A DNA stretch of 44,861 nucleotides from Pseudomonadota bacterium. GTDB lineage: Bacteria > Myxococcota_A > UBA796 > SXON01. The stretch is from NCBI GenBank assembly GCA_030685065.1, contig JAUXQH010000107.1, positions 1 to 44,861 on the forward strand, written 5' to 3'. The notes below the pieces were generated by a model that was not told the DNA's origin, did no database searches, and was given only the letters and a program-made list of their open reading frames with translations. A program made the position numbers and the translations under genes. Numbering within the stretch: position 1 is the stretch's first letter; each line of letters begins with the position of its first letter. Shown piece after piece: positions 1 through 8,419 of this stretch.

Positions 1-136
1 GCCTGGCGCGGGCGGCCGCCTTCCGCGCGCCCGGCGCGGGCGAACGCGCGCGGCCGGTTCGGCGCGGCCCGGCAACGCCGGGCGAGCGCCAACGAAGGCC
101 GGAGGCCACCCCGGAGGCCGCCACCGGAGCCGCGCC

Positions 137-166
137 CAGATCCTCACAGATCCTCACAGATCCTCA
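137..166. repeat. Three exact tandem copies of a 10-bp unit
   Basis: The 10-mer CAGATCCTCA occurs three times head to tail (137-146, 147-156, 157-166), directly before the larger 57-bp repeat. It lies in the non-coding stretch left of the radical SAM gene. No function can be assigned. The rest of 1-136 is very GC-rich and shows no gene. Confidence 0.9.
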
Positions 167-167
167 A

Positions 168-306
168 GTGATAAGTCGTAAGGTCAGACCCCACTACGCA
201 AAAATCGGCCTTCGCCCGTTCCAGGTGATAAGTCGTAAGGTCAGACCCCACTACGCCAAAAGCGGCGTTCGTCCGTTCCAAGTGATAAGTCGTAAGGTCA
301 GACCCC
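168..306. repeat. 57-bp tandem repeat, two full copies and a 25-bp partial copy
   Basis: Copies begin at 168, 225 and 282, each opening with GTGATAAGTCGTAAGGTCAG. The first two are near-identical over 57 bp; the third matches only to 306. Because 57 is divisible by three, the plus strand can be read as a repeated 19-residue peptide, but nothing else supports translation. The TGA stop of the leftward radical SAM gene (298-300, minus strand) lies inside the third copy, so the repeat has replaced or created the end of that gene. It could be the edge of a dispersed repeat family or a decayed mobile element. It is not a CRISPR: there are no variable spacers. Confidence 0.85.
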
Positions 307-3300
307 TCCTCGGTACCACCGAAGGAAGTCCGTCAGGATCGCCCCGACCTTGAGGTTGTTGGCCGTCACTTCGGGGGGGTAGCTCCACGCCACGAGGTCG
401 GCGTTGGGCGGGGCGTCCATCCAGTAGCGGTCGAACGCGCGCAGGTCGTCGAGGTGGCCGAGGCGGAAGTGGTCCTTGTGCTCGGTCTCGTGGAGGAACG
501 CATTGCCGCCGTACACGGTGCCGTCCCAGTCGACGGTGGGCTCGGCGTTGAGGCGCATGGGCATGGGCGCGTTCTCGGCGTTGACGAGGGTCACGTCGGG
601 GCGGCCCTTCAGCGCCCCCGCGAGCGCGAAGAGCTGGGCGGCGAGGGTGCGGCGCTGCTCGACCGTCCACTGCTTGCCGAGGGCGAAGTTGATCTGCACG
701 CGCGTGAACCCGAGATCGACGATGTGCAGGTAGTTGGCCGCGAGCTTGTGGACGTGGGCGGGGTGCACCACCATGATCACGTCGTACACCATGCCGCTCG
801 CGATGATCGCGGCGGCGCGCGGCGCGATGCCGTTCTGGTAGCTGTCGTCGCCGGGGCGCCTCGCGGGGCGGAACGCGCGCTGGGTCTCCGGGTCACCGTC
901 GAGCGAGAGCTCGAGCTTGACCGGCCACTCCCGGAGCCAGGCGAGCTTGGCGTCGTCGAGGGACCAGCCGTTGCTGGACACCACGAAGTCGAGCGTCTTG
1001 CCGCGCCGCCGGGCCGCGTCCGTGCTCCAACGGATCGCGTGCTGGATCAGCTCCCACTCCAGCAGCGCCTCGCCGCCGAAGAACTGGAGCGTCATGGCGG
1101 TGCGCTCGCTCGACAGCAGCAGATCGATCGCGCCCTCGAGCGTCGCGCGGGTCATGACGCGGCCGTCCTGCTTCGGGATGTAGCAGTAGTTGCAGCGCAG
1201 CTCGCACTGCCACGTCGGGATGACGACCAGGCGGGTGACACCGCCCTGGATGTATCGCTGGAACGCCGGCAGCCAGGTGGCGATCGGGCCGAGGTGCGCT
1301 TCGGCGAGGGTGCGGAGGTGGCGCTCGGGGGAGGGGTCACCGGGGGCGGACGCGTCCCCGCGGCTGGACCGCCGGGCCCTGTCCAGGAGCTCGAACAAGC
1401 GCCGACGCAAGCGATCGTCCACCACGCGGGCCAGGTAGCCGGCGTCGGGGTCGGCGCCCCCGCGATGCGCCGCGGTCCACACGTCGCGCAGCCGCTCGTA
1501 GCTGCCGCCGTACCACCCTTCGTCGGTGAAGAAGTCGGCGTCGATCGCCGTTCGAACACCCGGATCCCGCGGGGAGTCGTAGTCGACGAAGGGGTAGTCG
1601 ACCTCGGGGTGGCTCGGTACCGTCGCCATGCCGCGGAGCACGCTGTCGGTGTCCGTGCCGTGGCGCAGGCGCCGCCGGTAGCTCGCGCTCGGGAAATAGC
1701 TGACGAGCCGCGCCACGACCGGAAACCGGACGTGGAAGTGGACCGGGTGGAGCACCTTGAGCCGCACGACCTCGTCGAGCACGTCGATGAGCTCGGCGGC
1801 CGTGGTATCGGCGTTCGACAGGATGAAGTAGGCGTCGTGGTGCAGCCCGCGCGCGGCGAGATCCGCGACGATGGCGCGCACGTGGGCGCGGGTGTAGCCC
1901 TTGCCGAGGCGCGTGAGCTCGGCGTCGGAGAAGCTCTCCACCCCGATCTGGAGGAAGCTCGACCACGCGCGGCTCTTGTGATCCGCGACGAAATCGCGCG
2001 CCGGGATCTCGGCGCCGTGGTCGTCGAAGCAGTCGGGCGTGATGACGTCGAGTAGCTCACGGTCGGGCTCGGGGAGGAGCCTCCCGCCCTCCGCCGAGCT
2101 CTCGCGCCGACACAGATCGGCGATGGACACCTGGCACGAGGAGAGGCGGAACGGCGTCTTGCGCAGCCCCTCGAAAAACGTGATGGTGCGGGCCTTGTCG
2201 CACGCGAAGTCGTCGTCGCTGATGTGTACGCGGTAGCCGTTGCGGGGCGCCGCGGTGTTGCGGCCGCGGGCGTCACGCGCGCCGGCGCCGAACACCTCGG
2301 TGTAGTGCGTGTCGTAGCGGCCGAGCAGCTCCAGCACGCCCTCGGCCGAGCGGGCCTGGTAGCTTTCGCGGCCGATGATCGAACAGAAGGTGCACCGGTG
2401 GATGCAACCGCGGGACGTGGAGAGCTCGACCCCGGCCTCGAGGTGGCGCGGCTCGATGCGGCCCAGATCGAGCGGCACGCGATCGAGCGACTCGACCTGG
2501 ACCGTCTTCGCCGAGTTGGCCGACAGCAGGCGCCCGCCCGCGCGGTCGATGACGATCAGGCCGTCCATCTCGAGCAGCGCGGTGACCTGCGCGTCGGTCA
2601 GCGGGGTGTCGACATCGCCGTCGCCGAGCAGGCGCGCGAGGCGGGGCACGAAGTACTCGCCGGCTCCCCGGCACACGAACGTCGCGTCGGGAATGTGCGC
2701 GGCGACGTGCTCGGGGGTGAGCGTCGGCATGACCCCGCCCAGCGCGACGTGGGCCCGGCAGCCCAGGCGCCGGAGCTCGCGCACGAGGGACACGACGCCC
2801 TCCCAGTACCCCTCCAACACGGTGATACAGACGAGCCCGACCGGGCCGCCGGCCAGCGCCGCCGCGAGCGAGTCGAGGCCCGATACGGGGCGGTCGGTGC
2901 CGACGATCGCCATCTTCACGTTGGCGAGCGCCACGTCCGTGCCGGTGCCCGTGAGGGCCGACACCATGTGGAGCACGCCCTGGGAGATCTCCGCGTCGTT
3001 GTGCGGCATCTCGGCGTTCATCAAGGACTCGAAGAACAGCGCGCGCGGAACGGGGCGCACCGGGAGCGCGCTCGCGGGGACGGAGCGGGGCCGCGGCGGC
3101 GTGGCGAGGAGGAGGGCCGCGACCTCGGCCTCGATGGGCCAGGGGCTCGGCGCGGTCGCGACGGCCTGGGCGTCGAGGAACACGTCACCGTCGATGTGGG
3201 CGGGGCCGGCGCCGAGGTGAACGCGAACCGGGAGCGTGACATGCGCGGGGACCGCCTCGGCCACGGCGCGGGCGGCGCGGAGGAGCGTCGCGACCGGAAG

Positions 3301-3483
3301 TTGCCTCGTGGGGTCGATCACCTCGACGCGGCCGGGGCTCCCGTGGTGGCGCACGGTGAGCACGCGCCCGTCCGCGGCGGAGTGGCGCCGCGCGTCCGGA
3401 GCGAACCGGCCGCCTTGGGGCTCTACGAGGTAGTACCAGCCGCGGTCGGTGGACATCGCCGGCAGCGTAAACCGCTCGCTCAC
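298..3483 (-). CDS. Tandem double radical SAM protein with a B12-binding-like domain
   Basis: This 1061-residue protein carries two separate radical SAM cores. About residues 150-290 resemble a cobalamin-binding domain of the B12-radical SAM class (GGVMPTLTPE near 249). The first core has CX3CX2C at Cys360/364/367 (CIHRCTFC). The second has Cys760/764/767 (CELRCNYC), followed by a GGE motif (FFGGEALLEW). Residues 1-130 are unrecognised. Each core should bind a 4Fe-4S cluster and cleave S-adenosylmethionine; the substrate is unknown, and peptide or small-molecule modification are both possible. The C-terminus resembles a SPASM tail but contains no cysteine after 767. The GTG start overlaps the upstream lipoprotein stop (GTGA, 3480-3483); an ATG at residue 10 (3454-3456) is an alternative. 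It is the last gene of an operon with DUF1552 and DUF1592 proteins. Confidence 0.85.
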   Translation of the reverse strand: MSERFTLPAMSTDRGWYYLVEPQGGRFAPDARRHSAADGRVLTVRHHGSPGRVEVIDPTRQLPVATLLRAARAVAEAVPAHVTLPVRVHLGAGPAHIDGDVFLDAQAVATAPSPWPIEAEVAALLLATPPRPRSVPASALPVRPVPRALFFESLMNAEMPHNDAEISQGVLHMVSALTGTGTDVALANVKMAIVGTDRPVSGLDSLAAALAGGPVGLVCITVLEGYWEGVVSLVRELRRLGCRAHVALGGVMPTLTPEHVAAHIPDATFVCRGAGEYFVPRLARLLGDGDVDTPLTDAQVTALLEMDGLIVIDRAGGRLLSANSAKTVQVESLDRVPLDLGRIEPRHLEAGVELSTSRGCIHRCTFCSIIGRESYQARSAEGVLELLGRYDTHYTEVFGAGARDARGRNTAAPRNGYRVHISDDDFACDKARTITFFEGLRKTPFRLSSCQVSIADLCRRESSAEGGRLLPEPDRELLDVITPDCFDDHGAEIPARDFVADHKSRAWSSFLQIGVESFSDAELTRLGKGYTRAHVRAIVADLAARGLHHDAYFILSNADTTAAELIDVLDEVVRLKVLHPVHFHVRFPVVARLVSYFPSASYRRRLRHGTDTDSVLRGMATVPSHPEVDYPFVDYDSPRDPGVRTAIDADFFTDEGWYGGSYERLRDVWTAAHRGGADPDAGYLARVVDDRLRRRLFELLDRARRSSRGDASAPGDPSPERHLRTLAEAHLGPIATWLPAFQRYIQGGVTRLVVIPTWQCELRCNYCYIPKQDGRVMTRATLEGAIDLLLSSERTAMTLQFFGGEALLEWELIQHAIRWSTDAARRRGKTLDFVVSSNGWSLDDAKLAWLREWPVKLELSLDGDPETQRAFRPARRPGDDSYQNGIAPRAAAIIASGMVYDVIMVVHPAHVHKLAANYLHIVDLGFTRVQINFALGKQWTVEQRRTLAAQLFALAGALKGRPDVTLVNAENAPMPMRLNAEPTVDWDGTVYGGNAFLHETEHKDHFRLGHLDDLRAFDRYWMDAPPNADLVAWSYPPEVTANNLKVGAILTDFLRWYRGGV

Positions 3484-4304
3484 TCCTCGTACGCGAACGC
3501 CTCGATCGCGCCGTACTCGAACACGATGGAGAGGGCGTCACAGGTGCCCGCGTCGTTCGGCGCGAGGTCCGCCGCGGCGTCGACCAGGCCGCGCACGAGG
3601 GGGGCGATGTCGGCGAGATCGCCCTCGTCGACGATGACGAGGATGTCGGACGTCGGCACCGCGCCGCCGAAGTAGCCCCACCCGGTGCGGCCGTCTTCCG
3701 AGAGGTCGAGGCGGAGATAGGCGTCCGTGAGGCCGAAGGTGAGCGCCACGTCGAGCACCTGGAGCTGCAGGTCGAGCGCGAACGGGCCGGCGCGGACGCT
3801 GCCGTTCACGAGGGGGACGCACTCGATCTCGGCGGGCTGGGTGCCCGGGGTCACCGAGAAGGTCTGGCCGTCGAGCAGGGTGCCGTCCGTGCCGACGAGC
3901 GGCGTGCCGGAGCCGCGGATCACGCGCACGTCGACACAGTCGTCGTTCACCGGATCGTCGACCCCCGAGAGCTCGACCAGCAGCAACAGCTGGCCGTTCT
4001 CGATGCTGTCCTGCACCAACCCCTCGACCGCGCCGGCCTCGCTGGCCTCGAGCGCGGGCACGATGCCGGAGAAGGCGCTGTCCACGCCGGGGAGCCCGTC
4101 GGGATCGACGAGATCGGCGTGATCACACCCGGCGTCGTCGCCATCTTCGCTGATGCGATGGTCGAGGTCGAAGCCCCAGGTGGCGTTGGCTTCGTCGCGC
4201 CGGGCGAACGCGAGCGTGGACATGACGATGGCGCGGGTCTCCGGGGTGGCGGGCGCGGGCTCGTCATCGGGGGCATCACACGCAAACAGGGCGAAGAGCA
4301 GCAT
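3480..4304 (-). CDS. Predicted lipoprotein of unknown function
   Basis: This 274-residue protein starts MLLFALFAC, an extremely short lipoprotein signal whose Cys9 would be acylated. The mature part is acidic, rich in Asp/Glu and beta-prone, with no catalytic motif I recognise. Four further cysteines (in GCDH, DDCVD, IECVP and GTCDA contexts) could form disulphides in the periplasm. The ATG overlaps the DUF1552 stop by one base (TGATG at 4302-4306) and the stop overlaps the radical SAM start, so it is translated as part of the same operon. It may be the outer-membrane partner of the DUF1552/DUF1592 proteins, which is inference from position only. Confidence 0.8.
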   Translation of the reverse strand: MLLFALFACDAPDDEPAPATPETRAIVMSTLAFARRDEANATWGFDLDHRISEDGDDAGCDHADLVDPDGLPGVDSAFSGIVPALEASEAGAVEGLVQDSIENGQLLLLVELSGVDDPVNDDCVDVRVIRGSGTPLVGTDGTLLDGQTFSVTPGTQPAEIECVPLVNGSVRAGPFALDLQLQVLDVALTFGLTDAYLRLDLSEDGRTGWGYFGGAVPTSDILVIVDEGDLADIAPLVRGLVDAAADLAPNDAGTCDALSIVFEYGAIEAFAYEE

Positions 4305-5731
4305 CAGAAGGCCTCCAGCTCGCTGACACCGTCATCCACCTGGGCGTCGCCCTCGCCCCAGGTCGCGACGTTCACGTCCATCGCGCGCAGCACCGACACC
4401 ATCACTTTGCCGACGCTCTCCTGCGTGTAGCTCCGCACGTGCCGGCCGGTCACGAGGCTGCCGCACCCGCCGCCCGCGAGCAGCACCGGCATCTCGTCCA
4501 GGCTGTGGGTCTTGCCCTCGCTGGTCTCGCTGCACGCGAGGACGATGGTGTTGTCGAGCAACGTGCCATCTCCCTCGGGAATGGCGTCCAGCGCGCCGAG
4601 GAAATCGGCGAAGCAGCTCATCAAGTAGGTGGTGATCCCATCGACCTCGGGCTGATCGCCGCTCTCGTTGTGGGTGAGGTTGTGGTGCCCGTCCGACGCG
4701 GTGGGGAACAGCGCGTTGTTCAGCGGGCGGGTGATCTGGAGGGCCACGACGCGCGTCTGGTCGCACGCGAGCGACATCGCGACGAGCTGGGACATCGCCG
4801 CGTGGATGGCCTGGAGCTGGGGGCGGCCGTCGATCTCGGGGTAGCTCTCGCCCGGCGCGTCCGCACGCACGCAGCTCGCCAGATCCGGGGGATCTTCCTG
4901 CAGCTTGCGGAGGCGATCCTCCAGGGCGGCGACGCCTTCGAGGTGCTGGTCCAACCGGAGGCGGTCCGCCGCGCCCAGCTCGGATTGCAGCGAGCGAACA
5001 TCCTCCATCACGGAGTCGAGTACGCGCCGACGGTAGCCGAGCGCGGGGTCGGGCGTGCTCTTGCCGCCGGGCTCGCGGAAGCTCTCTCCGAAGAGGCGTT
5101 GGTACAGGGTCCAGGGATCGGTCTCGCCATAGTTGGGCGCGTTGGGACCGGCATAGGAGAGCACCTCGTCCGACTGCACGCCGATCTGCATGGAGGCGTA
5201 CGCGGTGTCGCCGCCAATTGCGTCCGCCACGACCTGATCGATGGTGGGGGAGGCCATCGTCCAGTTGTCGTCGTCCCCCTCGATCTGCTGCCCGGTGAGC
5301 AGGCCCGCGGCGCCCGACCAATGCGGGCTGATGTTGTCGACCTTGACCGAGTAGCCGCTACACACCGTGAGCCGATCCTGGAACGCGGCGAGGGGTGCGA
5401 GCTCGTCGGAGAGGGTCCAGGTGTCACCCTCGCCGGTGGGGGTCCACTTCGCGGGGCGGTTTCCGTTGCCCCAGAACCAGAGGATCAACCGCTTGGGAAG
5501 GCCATTGTCACACGTGTCGGCGCGCGCGCTGCGCCCGGCGAAGATCTCGAGCCAGGGCAGGGCGAGGGTGACCGCGCTTCCGCGCAGGACGCCGCGAAGG
5601 AAGCCGCGGCGACTGGCGCCGGGGAGCGTGGGGAGCTTCGGGCGCGCAGGGACGAGACCGCGGGGGCGGAGCAGGCCGGTGCGGGGATCCCTGATCCAAC
5701 GGTTCGGGGCCGAAGAACGTGGCGGTGTCAT
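4304..5731 (-). CDS. DUF1552 family protein, Tat-exported
   Basis: The protein has 475 residues. An N-terminal twin-arginine signal is clear: SRRGFLRG at residues 40-47, a hydrophobic stretch, and a probable cleavage after RSARA near 71. The body matches the DUF1552 family, known from Planctomycetes and Myxococcota and usually encoded beside DUF1592 haem proteins: LILWFWGNGNRP, a GLLTGQQIEGDDD region, and HHNLTHNESG near the C-terminal third. The family looks related to the alkaline-phosphatase/sulfatase-like DUF1501 group, but its reaction is unknown. I chose the ATG at 5729-5731 because it overlaps the upstream stop (ATGA) and comes just before the Tat signal; the longer in-frame reading runs through the upstream gene in another frame. 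Confidence 0.9.
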   Translation of the reverse strand: MTPPRSSAPNRWIRDPRTGLLRPRGLVPARPKLPTLPGASRRGFLRGVLRGSAVTLALPWLEIFAGRSARADTCDNGLPKRLILWFWGNGNRPAKWTPTGEGDTWTLSDELAPLAAFQDRLTVCSGYSVKVDNISPHWSGAAGLLTGQQIEGDDDNWTMASPTIDQVVADAIGGDTAYASMQIGVQSDEVLSYAGPNAPNYGETDPWTLYQRLFGESFREPGGKSTPDPALGYRRRVLDSVMEDVRSLQSELGAADRLRLDQHLEGVAALEDRLRKLQEDPPDLASCVRADAPGESYPEIDGRPQLQAIHAAMSQLVAMSLACDQTRVVALQITRPLNNALFPTASDGHHNLTHNESGDQPEVDGITTYLMSCFADFLGALDAIPEGDGTLLDNTIVLACSETSEGKTHSLDEMPVLLAGGGCGSLVTGRHVRSYTQESVGKVMVSVLRAMDVNVATWGEGDAQVDDGVSELEAF

Positions 5732-7398
5732 TCGTCGAGCGCCCCCGCCCGGCGGAAAGCCGGGCTCATCACGAGGTCCACCAGGAGGGACTGCCAATCG
5801 TGGCCGGAGCCGACGAACCCCTCGGCGATCCAATCCACGACGTCCTCCTCGCCTGGGTCGACCGAGTGGCCCATGGCGTAGCGATACAGGTGAGAGGCGA
5901 AGCACGGGCCGAGGTTGTCGTTGTCGCGAACCGCCGCGCCGAGCTCCCAACCGTCGCTGAAGGAGAGCTGGTCGAGCTCCCCGGAGGCATCGATGGTCAC
6001 GTCGTTCTCGGTGTCGCGCCAGCGCCCGATGCCGTCGAAGTTCTCCAGGCCGAGCCCGATCGGGTCGGTGAGCTGGTGGCACCCGGCGCACGTGGGGTTC
6101 TCCAGGTGTGTCTGGAGCCGATCGCGCAGGGTGGGGGACGTGGAGTCGGCCTCGGGGATCGACGTGTCAACGTCCGCCGGGGGCGGCGGGATGGTCTGGC
6201 AGAGCAGCGTCGTCCGGATGAACTTGCCCCGGAGCGTGGCGGAGGTGCGCGTGCTGTGCGCGTTGAGCATCAGGAAGCTGGCCTGGCCGAGCAGGCCGCG
6301 GCGGCCATCGGCCTCGTCGAGCGTGACCTGGCCGAAGCCCAGCGGATCGGGCGCGGCGATGCGGTACAGGCTGGCGAGGCGGGGGTCCACGAAGGTGGTG
6401 GGCGTGGTGATCAGGTCGCGAAAGTCCCCGGGGGCGTCGAAGATCAGGTGCTCGAGGCCGAGCAGGGTCTCCTCGCGTGCGGCGGGCCCGAGGTCGGCGC
6501 TCGCGTGCGTGAAGACCGTGGGGTCCTTCGAGATCGTGTCGAGGTCACCCAGCTCGAACAGCTCCGTGAACAGCTCGCGGACGCCGGTGCGGGCGCGATC
6601 GTCGGCGAGGAGGCGGTCAGCCTGGGCGCGCAGGCCCTCATCGGTCTGGAGGTCGCCGGCGGCGGCGGCGTCGAGCAGCGTCGCGTCGGGCGTGGTGGCC
6701 CAGAGGAGGTAGGAGAGCCGCGTCGCGAGCTCCCAATCGGTCAGCAGGCGCACCGTCGCGTCGTCCGCGTCGGGCGTGCCGTGCTCCCGCCGATAGACGA
6801 AGTGGGGCGATTGGAGCATCGCCGCGAGCCCGTAGCGCACGCCCTCGGCGAACGCGCCGGACTCGCCCCCCGTGAGCGTGACGATGGAGACGAGTCGCGA
6901 CGCTTCCGCCTCCGTGAGGGGGCGCCGCCACGCCCTGCGGCCGAACGTGCGCACGAAGGTGTCGGCACACACCGCGTCGTCCGCGGTCGTGGGGGTGCAC
7001 GGTACGATCGTGGCGAAGCGCGTGGGATCATCGGCCACCTGGTCCGCGAGGAGCAGCGCGGCGTCCTCGTAGCGCTCGACCCCGAGCGACGACACGCTGG
7101 CGGTGCCGGCGCCGACGGAGAGCAGGCCGTCCTCTTCCGCGTCCGGCTCGAGGGAGGCGGGGAGCACGATGTCCGCGCCGAGCAGATCGCGCACGGTGTT
7201 GGCGTACTGGGCCTGGGTGAGGCGGCGCAACGTGGGCGCGGGCGGGGTGACGGCGGGGGCCGGGCCGCGCTCGACGGGCGCGACGACCTCGTCCCCATCG
7301 CAGGCGACGGCGAGGATGGTGAGCAGAGCGAGAGCGAAGCGCGACAGGGAGGGCTCCCGGGAGCAGGCAGCTTGCCGCCGGTTGGCCGTGGGTGTCAA
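5728..7398 (-). CDS. DUF1592/DUF1588/DUF1585 cytochrome-like lipoprotein
   Basis: A multidomain protein of the planctomycete-type cytochrome group, about 540-556 residues. Domains in order: DUF1587 (LTQAQYANTVRDLLG), DUF1595 (FGRRAWRRPLTEAEA), DUF1592 (MLQSPHFVYRREHG), DUF1588 (GLLGQASFLMLNAHSTRTS), a c-type haem motif CAGCH followed by DPIGLGLENFDGIGRWR, and DUF1585 at the C-terminus (DLVMSPAFR). It should be a periplasmic, lipid-anchored mono-haem protein. Its partner is the overlapping DUF1552 protein. The start is uncertain: TTG at 7396-7398 is given, but a CTG at 7345-7347 preceded by GGGAG would give MSRFALALLTILAVAC, a textbook lipoprotein signal. It heads the leftward operon and is divergent from the phosphodiesterase at 7432. 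Confidence 0.88.
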   Translation of the reverse strand: MTPTANRRQAACSREPSLSRFALALLTILAVACDGDEVVAPVERGPAPAVTPPAPTLRRLTQAQYANTVRDLLGADIVLPASLEPDAEEDGLLSVGAGTASVSSLGVERYEDAALLLADQVADDPTRFATIVPCTPTTADDAVCADTFVRTFGRRAWRRPLTEAEASRLVSIVTLTGGESGAFAEGVRYGLAAMLQSPHFVYRREHGTPDADDATVRLLTDWELATRLSYLLWATTPDATLLDAAAAGDLQTDEGLRAQADRLLADDRARTGVRELFTELFELGDLDTISKDPTVFTHASADLGPAAREETLLGLEHLIFDAPGDFRDLITTPTTFVDPRLASLYRIAAPDPLGFGQVTLDEADGRRGLLGQASFLMLNAHSTRTSATLRGKFIRTTLLCQTIPPPPADVDTSIPEADSTSPTLRDRLQTHLENPTCAGCHQLTDPIGLGLENFDGIGRWRDTENDVTIDASGELDQLSFSDGWELGAAVRDNDNLGPCFASHLYRYAMGHSVDPGEEDVVDWIAEGFVGSGHDWQSLLVDLVMSPAFRRAGALDE

Positions 7399-7431
7399 GG
7401 TGCGAAGCGGGGGTCGTGATAGGGGGGCGCG

Positions 7432-8370
7432 ATGTTGTTGCTGCTCCTCGCCTGCACCGGACCCGCGGCCGACACCGCCCTGCCCGTCGACACCGCCCCG
7501 CCCGACGACACCGCGGTCCCCGCGGCCCCGCCCGACCCCTCGTCGTTCGATTGTTCGGCGGCGGCCATCCCGGAGCGTGTCACCCCCATCCCGTGGGCGT
7601 GCGCCACCGACGTTGCGTGTACGGAGCGGCTGGTGGCCGGACACCGCGGCATGGGCGGCGAGCAGGGCGTCATCGCGCCCGAGAACACCCTCTCCGCCAT
7701 CCGCGCGGCCATCGCCTACGGCGTGGACTTCGTGGAGACGGATCCGCGGCCCACCGCGGACGGCGTGATCATCAACCTGCATGACACGAGCCTCGCGCGC
7801 ACGACCGACGGCGCGGGGGACGCCGATCTGCTCACCTACGACGAGATCCGCGCGTTCCACATCCTCTCGGATCGTCACACGGGAGACTTCGCCTGCGAGT
7901 ACGTCCCCACCTTGCAGGAGGTGCTCCTGACGGCGCGCGGGCGGGTGCACGTGCTGGTCGACGCGAACAAGACCGATCGGGTCGACCTGCTGGTCGCCGC
8001 CATCCAGGAGACAGACACCCTGGCCGAGGCCATCTTCGACACGTCGAGCCCTGAGAAGATCGCGGAGGCGCTGGCCCTGGAGCCCGCGTTGCACACCATG
8101 ATCCGGGTGGAGAGCGAGGAGGAGCTGGACTCGGAGCTCGCGGGCTTCGCGGCGCATCCGCCGGTGATCGTCGAGATTCCCGATACGGAGCCCGAGCTTG
8201 CCACGGCGGTGCGGGCGGCGGGAAACCGGGCGTTCATCGACGTGTTCTTTACGGATGCGGCGGTCGTGTACCAGGAGGATCCGTCTCTCTACGGGGCGTT
8301 CTATGAGCAGGGGCTGGCCATCGTGCAGAGCGATCGGCCGGAGTTGGTTTTGGGGTGGTTGGGGAGGTGA
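7432..8370 (+). CDS. Glycerophosphodiester phosphodiesterase lipoprotein
   Basis: This 312-residue protein belongs to the GDPD family, which hydrolyses glycerophosphodiesters to glycerol-3-phosphate and an alcohol. Visible family motifs are GHRG (His71, Arg72), APENT (Glu84, Asn85), ETDPRPTADG (Glu102, Asp104) and NLHD (His117), which supply the metal and catalytic residues. The export signal is only MLLLLLAC, with the lipid-anchored Cys8; TGA and TAG codons just upstream in frame exclude a longer N-terminus. A Pro/Asp/Thr-rich linker (9-40) follows, so the enzyme is probably tethered to a membrane and faces the periplasm. Only 33 bp separate it from the divergent DUF1592 operon. Confidence 0.9.
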   Translation: MLLLLLACTGPAADTALPVDTAPPDDTAVPAAPPDPSSFDCSAAAIPERVTPIPWACATDVACTERLVAGHRGMGGEQGVIAPENTLSAIRAAIAYGVDFVETDPRPTADGVIINLHDTSLARTTDGAGDADLLTYDEIRAFHILSDRHTGDFACEYVPTLQEVLLTARGRVHVLVDANKTDRVDLLVAAIQETDTLAEAIFDTSSPEKIAEALALEPALHTMIRVESEEELDSELAGFAAHPPVIVEIPDTEPELATAVRAAGNRAFIDVFFTDAAVVYQEDPSLYGAFYEQGLAIVQSDRPELVLGWLGR

Positions 8371-8419
8371 GGGGGGAGAGCCCTGGTCTTAAACGTGGGT
8401 GTGAGCTAACGACTTCTCC

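Noticed and set aside
168..306. Repeat reading as a CRISPR array
   Set aside because: The three units are contiguous with no variable spacers, and no cas genes are nearby.
4439..5881. Long plus-strand frames opposite the DUF1552 and DUF1592 genes
   Set aside because: They are antisense shadows of high-GC genes with clear family motifs on the minus strand.
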